Positions 1-10,336 of a stretch of 64,000 bases of DNA are shown in pieces. Position numbers and translations under genes: made by a program. The DNA comes from Bathynomus jamesi. Its lineage: Eukaryota; Arthropoda; Malacostraca; Isopoda; Cirolanidae. Position 1 is the stretch's first letter, and the number at the start of each line of letters is the position of its first letter. The stretch covers positions 186,001-250,000 of the forward strand of contig JAJOZX010006163.1 of the NCBI GenBank assembly GCA_023014485.1, in the 5' to 3' direction. Below the pieces are notes generated by a model. It saw only the letters and a list, made by a program, of their open reading frames with translations. It was not told the origin of the DNA and searched no databases.

Positions 1-1
1 A

Positions 2-373
2 CCTACATTACAGAACTTTAATGTAACTGCTGCCTCAACTTACACACTACATTGCAAATTTTGTGCAAGTAATGAACACAGTAGTACTGGGTGTGACAAA
101 TATTCAGACTTTAACCAAAGAGCTAAAAGATGTGAACAGTTGAACCTATGTAAAAAGTGTACTGGCCAGGGACATTATAAGAAAGACTGTAAATCTAGGT
201 TAAGATTCAAGTGTAAGTTTTGTAAAAGTTTACGACATGTCTCATCAATGTGTGATTCACCAAAGTGTCCAAACAATACAGTAGTACTCAAACTCAAAAG
301 ATACCTCCACCAAACAAAGGTAATCAAGAAAATGCCACTTTCATGGGCCATTCTGTTTGCTCAAACAACGTAA
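2..373 (+). pseudogene. gag: BEL/Pao Gag nucleocapsid region, three zinc knuckles (partial)
   Basis: Frame 2 is open from the window edge. It shows three CX2CX4HX4C knuckles: one starting near base 50 (CKFC...H...C), one near 149 (CKKCTGQGHYKKDC) and one near 208 (CKFCKSLRHVSSMC). Such knuckles bind the genomic RNA in LTR retroelement Gag proteins. The start codon is outside the window; an in-frame TTG at 140 should not be taken as the start. The frame closes at 373 and overlaps the protease frame, which suggests a frameshift. The knuckle spacing is clear; the family assignment comes from the downstream pol domains. Confidence 0.75.
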
Positions 374-918
374 CAAGAAACACTGAGATTCTTTTACCAA
401 CTATTACTTTGGACTTAGTGAATAGTGAGGGTAGCACCACTCCAGTGAGATGTCTTATAGACTGTTGTTCTCAACAAACATTTGTTTCGCAAAATGTAGT
501 TAATAAATTGGGTTTGACACCAAACCCGAATGAACAAAACCTCAATATTGCATCCTTTGTTAAGGATAACTCGGACAAAAATAGCTATAAGACAATTGAC
601 TTGGAACTACATTTAGAAAATAAATTAGAGAAAATTGAAGCAGTTATTATTTCTAAAGTAGGACAAAACAAACTGGTTATACCCAAACTAGAACAAACCA
701 TAAATCATTTGGGAAAACATTACAAAATAGCTGATAGACATATCACTAACAACACAGTAGCTAACATTGAAATGTTAATGGGGGCAGATTATATTAATCT
801 TATTCATAAGGGCATAGTGAAGATAGGTAATGGTATAGCTATTCAGACTCCATCAGGGATAGCCCCTTTGGGTGACCTATCCAAATACAACCTAGACCTA
901 AACCAAAACAGTTCATGA
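265..918 (+). pseudogene. pro: BEL/Pao aspartic protease region (DUF1758-like)
   Basis: About 217 codons are open. A retropepsin-like segment reads VRCLIDCCSQQTFV, where the family normally has a D-[ST]-G-[ST] active-site motif after the LID or LLD strand. Here the glycine position is changed (D-C-C-S), so the protease is probably dead. Downstream, a segment with MLMGADYINLI resembles the second half of the BEL protease domain (a LIGxDY-type motif). The frame overlaps the preceding Gag frame and the following polymerase frame, consistent with a formerly continuous Pol read through indels. Confidence 0.65.
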
Positions 919-2065
919 CTAACAAATACTACTGTATGTGCCTCAACTCAGTCCTACATAACACCTGTAAGAATAGCAACACTTTGAATAATATTATCTC
1001 AACTGAGAACATTAATTCATCACTATCAAATGAAACTCTGGATGAGGCAATTCAAACTTTATGGTTGCTAGAATCTGTGGGTTTACATGACACAAATCAA
1101 ACTTCAGAAGATCAGTTAATGGTAGAAAGATTTGAAGACACCATTCAGTGCAAAGACAATAGTTATTTTATTGAGTTACCTTGGAAAATAAATTGTCCAA
1201 CTTTAAGAGATAATCTCAAAGTAGCTAAAGGACATTTATATAAAGTAATGAAAAAACTCAAACAAGATAATAATATTAAAAAGTACAGTGATGTCTTCAA
1301 AGAACAGCTACAGAAAGGCTTCATTGAAGAAGTAACAAATAACCTTTTTAAAAAAGATGGTTGTCATTATTTAACCCACAGGGGGTTTATCGACAAGATG
1401 CCCCAACAACAAAACTCAGAGTAGTATATAACTGTAGCCTCAAAGACTGATAAACACAGTTTGAATGATTGCCTGATTGAGGGTCCTAATCTCATTTCTG
1501 ACCTTGTGAAGATCTTACTGAGGTTCAGGTTAGATAAATATGCCGTACAAAGTGACATTTCAAAGGCATTTTTGAGAATAAATCTTAAAAATGAATATGA
1601 TAAGAACCAACTTAGATTCTTATGGTTCAAGGATCCATTTGATTTGAATAAAGGGTTCATAACCTATAGATTTAATGTTGTGTTGTTTGGAGCCAATTGC
1701 TCACCTAGCCTATTAGCATTGACAATTGGACATCATTTGAACCAGTTTAATAACTCTTAACATTGAAATTCCTTAAGGAACATTTTTACGTAGACAATCT
1801 AATAGGCTCAACAACAACAAAATCTGAATTATCTGAAGTCTATGAACACTCTCAAAACATTATGCAACAAGGTAACTTTGAACTTAGAGAGTGGATTTCA
1901 AATGATGAGGATTTAAACAAAAAGATTTTAAAGGATAATAATGGTCTTACTGAGCCATCAGACAGAGTTAAAACTTTAGGTATGAACTGGTATTTGGATG
2001 CAACTTCTAACAGTCATGATTCAATCTGTACTAAAGGTTTTAAATTTGATGGAAGCAAATACTAA
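915..2065 (+). pseudogene. pol: BEL/Pao reverse transcriptase, frameshifted
   Basis: Three consecutive frames (915-1424, 1461-1760, 1763-2065) carry one RT domain. The first has the connector ELPWKINCPTLRDNL and the KGFIEEV segment that precede BEL RT. The second carries the first catalytic aspartate in QSDISKAFLRI. The third begins with the second catalytic motif as FYVDN where YVDD is expected, so one metal-binding aspartate is lost. Frameshifts near 1425-1460 and 1761, plus this substitution, show decay. Role in an active copy: cDNA synthesis in the particle. Confidence 0.8.
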
Positions 2066-2917
2066 AAGACAAATATTATCAGAGGCTTCCAAAATTTTTG
2101 ATCCTATGGGTCTATTCCTGCCTTCAACAATAAAATCAAAGATTCTCCTCCAAGAAATTTGGAGGACAAATGTTGGGTGGGATGATCCAATAACAAATGA
2201 AAATCAAAAATCTTGGAAGAAGTTAGCTGCTGATTTAACAAAAGTGCAGAACATTAAAATTCAAAGGTGCTGTGGGTTTAGGGATAAGCCCCAGAGACTT
2301 CAGTGTTTGCTGATGCAAGCACACAAGCTTATGGGTGCTGTGCGTATCTTGTAAGTCCTACAGAAAGTCATCTAATTTATGCAAAAGGGAAAGTTGCACC
2401 TCTCAAACCTACCCGAACCATACCTCAATTGGAACTATTGGCTGCTGCATTAGCCATTAAAACCATTTCATTGCTTAAGGATGCTTACCATGATGTGAAC
2501 ATAACTGATATCCACATCTGGCTTGACAGTCAGATTTGTCTTGCCTGGATACGGAATGATAGCATTAATAGTAAGAATATCTTTGTAAGAAATAGACTAA
2601 AAGAAATAGCTGAAGCTAATGAAAGCCTACAAGTAAACTTTCACTATGTTCCAACTAAACAAAATCCAGCAGACTTTCTGACCAGAGGTTTATCCTACAA
2701 GTTGTTGAAGTCAAACAAAACTTGGTTTATGGGACCTAAGTGGCTCTGTAATACAGACCAATGGCCTGTGGAACAAGTTAACTTGACATTAAATTTAATC
2801 TTTTCAAATGAAAAGGTGAACCAATCACTAATTATGAACGTTATTCTGACTTCAGTAAACTTGTCAGGGTCACAGCCTACTGTTGAGGTTTGCTCACAAC
2901 TGTTTAACTACAATTAA
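2066..2917 (+). pseudogene. pol: BEL/Pao connection and RNase H domain
   Basis: A connection segment (IFDPMGLFLPSTIKSKIL, at about 2088-2140) is followed after a frame change by an RNase H domain. The acidic residues are visible in VFADAS, in QLELLAAALA, in IWLDSQICLAWI and in ADFLTRG. This domain removes genomic RNA during reverse transcription. The frame from 2303 is open to 2917. The short gap from 2918 to 3059 has no open frame longer than a few dozen codons and should have encoded the RNase H-integrase linker. Confidence 0.75.
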
Positions 2918-3059
2918 CAAACAGCTAAATAAAAACAATCATAATTATACAGAAGTTGCAACCAAATACTGGATAGGCCATGCACAAAAAAGAGTACAAT
3001 AAAGAGTTAGAATTCTTAACTAATGGGAAACAACAAAATAACCTGTACCATCAGTAGTT

Positions 3060-3875
3060 GTGGATCTAAACTTGTTTAGAGATGAGGAAGGTCTTCTAAG
3101 GTGTAAAGGGAGATTAGACAAATCAAAACTGTCATACAAAAGCAAACATCCAATCCTTTTACCTAGATTTAGCTCTTTGACAACATTAATCATCAGAAAA
3201 ACACACAATGATGTATATCATATGGGGGTACCACAGACACTAACTATATTAAGAAAAACTTATTGGATACCCAAGGGAAGGATCACTGTTAAAACAGTCC
3301 TGAGTGAGTGTGTCACATGTAGGCGTATTCATGCTAGGCCCTATAGGAAACCAAATCATCCTCCTTTGCCAGAGGAGAGAGTTACTCTCAACAGACCCTT
3401 TGAGACTGTAGGCATTGACTATACAGGAGCATTGACTGTAGGGGTGGGTGACACTGAACAAAAAATGTACATTGTACTGTTTACATGTGCTGCCTCACGA
3501 GCTGTTTATCTGGATGTTGTGGAGGACCTTACAGCAGAATCTTTTGTTGCTGTCTTTAAGAGATTCTGTGCACGACATTCAGTACCCAAGACAGTTTGGA
3601 CTGACAATGCTACATATTTCAAGGTTGGTGAACAAGTCATCCACGACTTGTTAAGCGATGAACTCACAGAATTATATATAAAAAATTCAAACATAAAGTG
3701 GAAGTATATTCCGGTTGCCTCTCCTTGGTATGGTTCTATCTGGGAGAGGAATATACAAACAGTAAAGAATTGCTTGAAGAAAGCAATTGGTAAAAAACAG
3801 ATACACTTGTTTGAGTTGCTCACTCTCCTGGCTGAGATTGAGAACTCATTAACAATAGACCACTCACTTATGTGA
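3060..3875 (+). pseudogene. int: BEL/Pao integrase core
   Basis: A 271-codon open frame. It holds an HHCC-like N-terminal zinc domain (HNDVYHMG followed by CVTCRRIHARP) and a DDE core. The catalytic residues are visible as D in VGIDYTG, D in WTDNATYF and E in SPWYGSIWERNIQTVK. The frame ends at 3875 in place of continuing into the tail domain, which reopens in another frame at 3916. This is one of the better preserved parts of the element. Confidence 0.8.
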
Positions 3876-3915
3876 GTGACAACATTAATGACCGGAACCA
3901 TTAACTCCAAATCAT

Positions 3916-4587
3916 TTGATTCGGGGAGAACAAGTTAGTCTCCTGCCGGACTGCAATATAGACTCTTCAGAAGACCCAAACTGGACTCAACGACACGATG
4001 AACTCCAGACTAAGTTACAACACTTAACTAGAGTTAAAGCTCATTTTATTAAACAGTGGAAAACTGAGTACTTGATGGGTCTAAGGGAGAGAGACAAACA
4101 AATGACTAAGAAGGATTGGTCTGACACAATTAAGGTAGGGGACCTTGTTCTCATACATGACAGTACTCCAAGACAATACTGGCCTCTGGCTAGAGTTTTA
4201 GAACTCAGACCAGGGGCAGACGGGGTAACAAGAGTGGTCAAATTAAGGACTTCAACGGGTGACACAACAAGAGACATTTCTCTTTTGTACCCTTTAGAGT
4301 CTGGACCCAAAACAATGGACTTTGGAGAACCTTCTCCACTGACAGTAACAACTGGAGACACTGAACTTCCAGTAACTATTCCTTTGACAGTAGGAGTGGT
4401 AACGCATCCTACTACAACATTGACATACACAAGACCTCAGCGACAAACAGCATTAAAGGCGCGACTATTTTTACAAAAAAATAGATGCTGGGGAATTGTA
4501 ATTTTATCTTCTAACTTTCACTTTTTCTTTTCTTATGGTAAAGACCATAGACAGTTTAATCCTATGGATGTATATTTTCTCTTCTAA
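3916..4587 (+). pseudogene. BEL/Pao integrase C-terminal tail domain (DUF5641-like)
   Basis: The frame encodes HFIKQWKTEYL, then VGDLVLIHDSTPRQYWPLARVLEL, split by RPGADGVTRVVKLRT, and ends in a DISLLYPLE segment. This is the small SH3-like domain that follows the integrase core in BEL/Pao polyproteins (DUF5641 type). It is in a different frame from the core, so a frameshift lies between 3875 and 3916. After about 4440 the frame is low-information sequence before the LTR. Confidence 0.7.
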
Positions 4588-4627
4588 TTAAATGCTACAC
4601 CTCCATGAGAAGGTGAGGATAGGCACT

Positions 4628-5462
4628 GTTAATCAGATTAACAGGCATTTACAGTTAAATAGTTAGCTAGTCTACACTCAGACATAAAATTGGTGACAAT
4701 GACACCAAAATTTTTATCTCCCGGGCCCCCAGTATATGGAAAACTGATGAGTGGGTAGTTGGGAGGTAACGAAAATGGTTCACTGAGTAGTAGGTAGTTA
4801 ATCTAACAATTATAAATTCCTTTTATGTCAATAACTGGGTGGATGAAACCAATTGGTTGCTCACCAGAGTTATTCTCCACACTAGTATTTATATACTGTG
4901 TGACAAGAGCGTGCTCGGTAATAGATATACATACCGATAACCAACCGAGGAAAAACCAAGACGACGCTGGTGGAAAAAGCCCCGCGAAAAGGAGAACAAA
5001 CGAGAACGAAAACGAAGAACGGGGCGAGAGGACGGAACTGGGGAAGGGACAAGAACAGACAACGAACAGATCCCCACCAGCAAGTACGCTCTTAACAACT
5101 AAACAAGGACGGAAAAAGGACCTCTAATACTAGCAGTAAGTGACTAATTGTGTTTTTAACCCAGGTTTAGTAGATTCATTAAATTAAGCTGGGTCAGACA
5201 ACTTAGGCCTACATTGTGGCCTAAGACCCAGCATCAACTCATAGCTTAACAAAGGTAAAGGTAGATTGCCCTAACCTAGTTTGGTGAGGAATCCTACTGT
5301 GGACCTCAATTTATCTGCCCGCTCTGGACCATTTCCGGAATCTCTAGGCTGACCCCTCTAGGCTAGACTTGATCTACTCTATAGTTAGACTGGAGAAATA
5401 AGGGGTGGGTTAATTGTGGACCAATTCATACAGAGCATTTTTCACAATTACGACGTTCCACA
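4628..5462 (+). repeat. Candidate 3' LTR of the BEL/Pao element
   Basis: The block starts TGTTAATC-A-GATTAACA, a short palindrome after a purine-rich run, and ends ...TTACGACGTTCCACA. It has TATA-like sequence near 4884 and an AATAA motif near 5397. LTRs of this group start TG and end CA. Without the 5' partner in the window both ends are inferred. Confidence 0.35.
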
Positions 5463-5685
5463 AACGAGTAGAAAGGACCCGCAGCGCCCCAAAATGATGC
5501 CACCAGAGTGACCAAACAATGATGCCACAAGTGCCCAAAAATGCTAGCTCTAAATTAAGTGATTTTTTCACTAACCTTACAATTATGAGATGGATATATA
5601 TACCTTAACTTAATATATACAATCAATGCTGCATCAATCAGCTTAGTCATCATATCGCCTTGGGACAACAATGGTTCTTCCTCTT

Positions 5686-5962
5686 CTAGATTTTCGAGCT
5701 GATCTGATTAATCTTTCCACTGCAGAAGAAATAGCTCTTTCTTGAATGACGGAGAGAGAACATGGCCCAAATATCTTGAAGATCTTTGGTAACTATATTG
5801 TAGCAATCGTTCGCAGTTGCTGATCCCCTTGACTTGATTTTTTTCTCTCTTTTGAATGAAGAAATAGTGTCTGACAACGTCTGCCTTCGTAGGAATCATT
5901 GATCGGCGGAATTCAGTGGCAAAACCAAAAGCTGCATTCGAAGATTTGTTTCTGGTTGACAT
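5686..5962 (-). CDS. Unrecognised short ORF
   Basis: Two overlapping minus-strand frames (84 and 63 codons) share the same stretch. The longer begins MSTRNKSS and contains DVVRHYFFIQKRE, a style seen in transposon-derived arthropod proteins, but I cannot assign a family. No neighbouring element boundary was identified. It may be a remnant exon of a DNA transposon or chance. Confidence 0.2.
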
Positions 5963-6130
5963 TTTTTCAACCTTCTTAAAAAATTAAAAATCCAGCTTTT
6001 ATAGAATCATGCATGGATCATAAGTAAATCTAAAGAGCATAAATTCTTATAATTCCTGTAAAAATATATGATAATTAGAACATGAAATTTATTGGTATTG
6101 AATTTGAAATTCAACACACAGCTCAGTAAA

Positions 6131-6165
6131 TTGATTACACATAAACGATGTTTATGTGTAATCAA
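6131..6165. repeat. Perfect 16-bp palindrome with 3-base loop
   Basis: TTGATTACACATAAAC is followed by gat and then its exact reverse complement. Confidence 0.9.
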
Positions 6166-6185
6166 TTTTCTGATATAGCAAATAC

Positions 6186-6220
6186 TAGCAAAAGATCGGC
6201 GCTACGCGCCGATTTTGCTA
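6186..6220. repeat. Imperfect GC-centred hairpin
   Basis: TAGCAAAAGATCGGCGC, then tac, then GCGCCGATTTTGCTA. The arms match except for a two-base bulge. It lies 20 bases from the preceding palindrome. Confidence 0.85.
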
Positions 6221-6319
6221 GATCTGCGGTGCTTGGACCTTCGACCCAAACCGAATTGTGAGCCTACGGCGTATTTTATTTTGAACATCAATAGCCCTTT
6301 ATCTGGATATCGTTCCCAT

Positions 6320-6710
6320 TCCTCTCACCTTGGGCCTCAGTAATTGGGGTGCCTGTGGCCCTCCAATTACTGGCGAACCAATTATTCGGTCAATAAAACT
6401 ACAGAAAAGAACGAAGCCATGAAAATCTAAAACTTCACAAATCTTGATACGATGAACTCGGATGTGAAGCTCAAGATTTTCATGACTGCGTCCTTTTCTA
6501 TAGTTTTATTGACCAAATAATTGAACCGACAGTAATTGGGGGGTCGCAGACCACTAATTACTGGGGGTTCAATTATTTGGTCAATAAAGCTATAGTCATG
6601 AAAATCTTAAGCTTCACAAATATTGACACAATGTGAAGCTCAAGATTTTCATTGCTGCGTTCTTTTCTATAGTTTTATCGCGGTGCTGGGGGTCCTCGGG
6701 CCCAGTAATT
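6320..6710. repeat. Foldback cluster of inverted and direct repeats
   Basis: The units AGTAATTGG, CCAATTACTG, TTGGTCAATAAA and TTTATTGACC(A) recur in both orientations. Between them lie copies of ATGAAAATCT...AGCTTCACA facing GTGAAGCTCAAGATTTT. One clean stem is AAAATCTTAAGCTTCACA (about 6600) against TGTGAAGCTCAAGATTTT (about 6630). Two partial copies stand around 6405-6520 and 6590-6690. No coding frame of note is present. It ends in a run of about 14 G at 6714-6727. Confidence 0.7.
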
Positions 6711-6859
6711 GGTGGGGGGGGGGGGGGTTGGTCACATATATTTTTGTTCATTACTCATCACCCCCATCCACCATACGAAGTTTGGTCGAAATCGGTTCAG
6801 AAACGTAAAAGTTTTTTCTGCGCACAGACAGGCAGACACATTTTTGCTAAATTATAATA

Positions 6860-7150
6860 GTAATGATGCCCGATTAGGTTAATTAAATGGCCGGTTAGGT
6901 CAACTGAATGCCCGATTAGATTAATTGAATGCCCGAGTACGTTAATTGAATGCCAGGTTAGGTTAATTGTACACCCTTGACGATTGGTTAGGTTAAGTCA
7001 TGATATTTTCGTTAAAGCCAACGAAAATATCACGACAACCTAACCAATCGTCAAGGGCGTACAGATGACCTAACCTGGCATTCAATGAACCTAAGCGGGT
7101 ATTCAATAATTTTACCATAGGTTTCGTAATGATCTTGATGACGTCATTTA
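6860..7150. repeat. Palindrome built of Polinton-terminus sequence
   Basis: Roughly 24-bp units of the type ATGCCCGATTAGGTTAATTG (6866-6965) lead into an inverted repeat with arms at 6969-7013 and 7020-7062. The same AATGCCCG/TTAGGTTAA units, the CTTGACGATTAGTTAGG segment and the GATATTTTCGTTAAAG segment occur in the right terminal inverted repeat of the Polinton at 58690-58800. Two terminus pieces are joined head to head here. Likely a foldback or MITE-like derivative. Confidence 0.65.
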
Positions 7151-8177
7151 ATGTTTTAAAATTAATTATTTAATTGCTATTTTCTTACTTACAGCGACAG
7201 GCATAATGATATTAGGATATCTAATAGAAATTGTAATATTTTAAAGGGGGGAAAATAAATAATTTTCTAAAAATGATCATCAACTATAAAAGCGCATCTA
7301 ATCAGATAACTTAATTAACGTATTTCTATGACAACTAAATAAACATCAATACAACACTCAAAACATTTAATCAGATCATTAATAATGCAAACAAATACAT
7401 ACCCAACGCCAACGGCAACATTTGGAAATACAACCCAAATTACACTAGAGAAATAGCCCACCTCATAAGGCAACGTAACAACCTCAAATATAACACACAA
7501 ATACCACACACAGAAGCCATAAAACAGCAGATACAACAGCTCAACACAGAAATAAACAACAAACTCAAAGAAAAACAAACAAAAACATTCAGGGAATTCA
7601 TAACAACACTAAACCACTCCACAGATACATCTAGGCTATACAAGACTATAAACAGCATTACCCACTCTAACAGCGGCATTCACACCTCACACGAGGCTAT
7701 CTGTCGCAGCCAAAATAATATATCAACATACACACAACAAGCTAACATTCTAGTTAATCACTACGCAAAGATAAGTCACTTAAACAGAGACAACCAGAAA
7801 CACGCAGACAGACAAACAGCCAGACACAAGAAAACCTACAGACTCGACACGACCATTACACCTTTCAATACAGACCAGACCACCAAGATCATCAAAAACA
7901 TTAAGAATTCGAAGGCTACTGGACCAGACAACATATCTAACATACACCTTAAACACTTGGGCCCACAAGGAATACTAACTCTCACAAATATCAGCACATA
8001 TTCATACCAACACTGTATTATTCCTGACATATGGAAACAAGGTAAAATTATTACACTACTCAAACCAAACAAAAATCCAACAGAACCAGCTTCCTATAGA
8101 CCCAGACCCGGATCTAGGGGTGGGCTATGTGGGCTGCAGCCACGGGCCCCGCATTTGAGGGGGGCCTCCAAATTTGG

Positions 8178-8442
8178 AGAAGTTTTCCCCAATGTCTTAA
8201 ATGCATACAGAATGTACTTGTCATTGATGGTGACCAATTGTACCGGCGGACGGAGTTTTTCTAAGTTAAAGCGACTGAAATGTTGCACACGTTCAACAAT
8301 GAAGCAAAAGCTATTAGTCACTGGCAATTCTCTGTGTTGAACATGCTCTGGCCAAAGAAGTCGATTTTCGAAATATTATTAATGAATTTGCACAAAAAAA
8401 GGCTCGTCGGTTCAATTGGTTGCCAGCTCATAATCAGTAGGT
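8178..8442 (+). pseudogene. hAT transposase C-terminal dimerisation fragment
   Basis: Plus-strand reading NVLNAYRMYLSLMVTNCT, then RSFSKLKRLK and, after a one-base frame change near 8335, ALAKEVDFRNIINEFAQKKA. This matches the hAT C-terminal dimerisation fold (the GERSFSKLK-type motif with a G-G-R-S variant here). The DDE core and zinc-finger N-terminus are absent, so the copy is internally deleted and depends on another source of transposase. Confidence 0.7.
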
Positions 8443-8510
8443 AGGTGTGTATAAAATTATTAATTCAGGAAAATATAATATGTAAAATAAAGTAAAATAT
8501 TTGTAAAGTA

Positions 8511-8617
8511 ATATGTTTGTTCTGAAAACTAAATAAATAAAGTAAAGTAATATGTTTGTTCTGAAAACTAAATAAATAAAGTAAAGTAATATGTTTGTTC
8601 TGAAAACCTTTAATTTT
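8511..8617. repeat. 39-bp tandem repeat, about 2.7 copies
   Basis: ATATGTTTGTTCTGAAAAC recurs at 8511, 8550 and 8589, with AATAAATAAAGTAAAGTA between copies. It lies inside the hAT element. Confidence 0.9.
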
Positions 8618-10072
8618 CCTCGTAAACAAAGCTTATAATCCTTATATAATAAAAATTGTAGCCAAGGGGGCCACCAAAAAAAAAATTAGCCACGGGCCCC
8701 CATTCTTCTAGATCCGGGTCTGTATAGACCCATTACTTTACTATGCACACCTTCCAAAGTAACAGAAAGACTAATCTTACAAATCACCAACCCACACATT
8801 CCACTATCGCCTACTCAACATGGATTCAGACCTCACCACTCAACCACGACATTACTCACTAACCTCACGCAGCACATCATGGATGGCATCAACTCCAGAC
8901 GACCAGCTCAACGTACACTATTAACAACAATAGACATTAGTAAAGCATTTGATGCTATCCCACGCTTCCCTCTCATAAACAAAATACTCAACACAAACAT
9001 GCACAATAACACCAAAAGGTGGCTGAGCAACTATCTTTCAGGAAGATACATGTCACATTTAATGGCAAGTCATCCAAAAACAAGCTTTTTTCCGAATGGG
9101 GTTCCTCAAGGCTCTGTTCTCTCACCAACACTCTTCAACTTATACATGCATGACATTCCAACACCCATAGATAACAAGCTTACCTTATCATCATATGCAC
9201 ATGACATCACTCTAACATCCACCCACAACAACATCGACACCGCTACAAATAACCTACAAACAAACATAAACAGTATACAAGACTGGCTCACACACAAAAG
9301 ACTCAAAGTAGCGCCCACAAAATCAACCATCACCTTGCTTACAAGCAACACAAAAGAACACCAGGTAATTCCACAGCTTACACTAAACAACATCAACATT
9401 CCACACACTCACACGACCAAAATACTTGGGGTCACATACAACACATCATTATCTTTTGCAAACCACATTCAGGACATTAAAAACAAATGTACGTCAAGAC
9501 TTAACACGCTTAGGGTACTAACAGGCACAAACTTTGGACACCAGCAGGAAACAACATCACTCATATACAAACAATATATTCGCTCAGTTATGGACTATGC
9601 TAGCCCATGCTGGGCACCCATTATCTCAAACACACACACAAACACCTTGCAGACAATACAAAACAACGCACTTCGTATCATTACAGGATGCACTCAAACA
9701 ACACCAATAGAACACCTGCACACAGAAACAAAAATACTGAAAGTTAGGGAACATTTAGACATGAGGGGAACACAAGTCATGGCAGCAGCGACAACTAACC
9801 CACAACACCCTTGCCACTACATGTACAATCGTGCACCAACACCTCGCACCATTAAGGTAACACCAGAGAGACATTATAATCAAATACTCCATTCCATACC
9901 ACGCCCCACAGACATCACACAGTACAGAAAACACATACACACACACACCTAACCCACAAAGCACTGACACGACTCGGTCCGAATGCGGTCCTAGGTGCGA
10001 AGCCGCCACCCATTAACAGGTCAGAGATCAGCCTGAGCAGGTCGGATCGAGTTAACTTAGCACGATTCCGAT

Positions 10073-10318
10073 GTGGACATCACCCCTAACTTACGGACAT
10101 ATAAACACAGACTAGACAACTCCATAGACGACACCTGCTACCTGTGCCAGGACACACCACAAACAATTGAACACATTATGACAGACTGTACCGCTCTAGC
10201 ACAACAACGAACACAACACAACATCACTAGTGCGCTGAACCTCTGGTCCACTCCGGAGAGGGCGATCGGTTACCTGCGTGCCTCCGGCTTGCTCGATCAG
10301 GGTGGGCTGATCGGCTAA
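10073..10318 (+). pseudogene. LINE ORF2 C-terminal zinc-binding segment
   Basis: An 81-codon frame beginning just downstream of the RT frame. It contains CYLCQDTPQTIEHIMTDC, a CX2CX8HX4C arrangement typical of the carboxyl end of Jockey/I-type ORF2 proteins. It is separated from the RT frame by a stop at 9952 and a frameshift, so it is the broken tail of the same protein and not an independent gene. Confidence 0.65.
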
Positions 10319-10336
10319 ACAACAACAACAACAACT

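Larger units (their letters stand above)
1..5462 (+). mobile_element. BEL/Pao LTR retrotransposon, 5' end outside window, decayed
   Basis: The stretch encodes, in order, a Gag nucleocapsid with zinc knuckles, an aspartic protease, reverse transcriptase, RNase H, an integrase and a C-terminal integrase-tail domain. This order and the RT-RNaseH-integrase sequence style match the BEL/Pao group. The reading frame changes at least seven times and stops occur, so the copy is not functional. The 5' LTR and most of gag lie before base 1. The 3' boundary is inferred from a candidate LTR, not from a paired repeat. Confidence 0.85.
8103..8722 (+). mobile_element. Non-autonomous hAT transposon with transposase C-terminus
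   Basis: Terminal inverted repeats CAGACCCGGATCTAG / CTAGATCCGGGTCTG are perfect over 15 bp. The element is flanked by a perfect 8-bp duplication TATAGACC (8095-8102 and 8723-8730), the hAT signature. It contains the C-terminal dimerisation part of a hAT transposase at about 8190-8440. Confidence 0.9.
7320..9952 (+). pseudogene. LINE reverse transcriptase ORF, interrupted
   Basis: Before the insertion the frame reads through AIKNIKNSKATGPDN-type and IPDIWKQGKIITLLKPNK motifs up to SYRP. After the insertion it continues with PITLLCTPSK, QHGFRPHHST, TIDISKAFDAIP (first catalytic D) and GVPQGSVLSPTLFNLYM. The second catalytic motif reads YAHD in place of the expected [YF]ADD, so the enzyme is inactive by that substitution. 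The thumb region with ILGVTYNTSLSF and YKQYIRSVMDYASPCWAP follows. The segment 8879-9952 is a clean 357-codon frame. Confidence 0.8.
7320..10336 (+). mobile_element. Jockey/I-like non-LTR retrotransposon, 5' truncated, split by a hAT element
   Basis: The plus strand encodes an RT ORF without its endonuclease, a C-terminal zinc-binding segment and a 3' tail of (AAC) repeats at about 10318-10336. The element is interrupted at 8103-8722 by a hAT transposon; the RT reading resumes exactly after the target duplication. The 5' limit near 7320 is where RT-like translation becomes visible and is approximate. Codon use is strikingly A/C rich. Confidence 0.75.
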
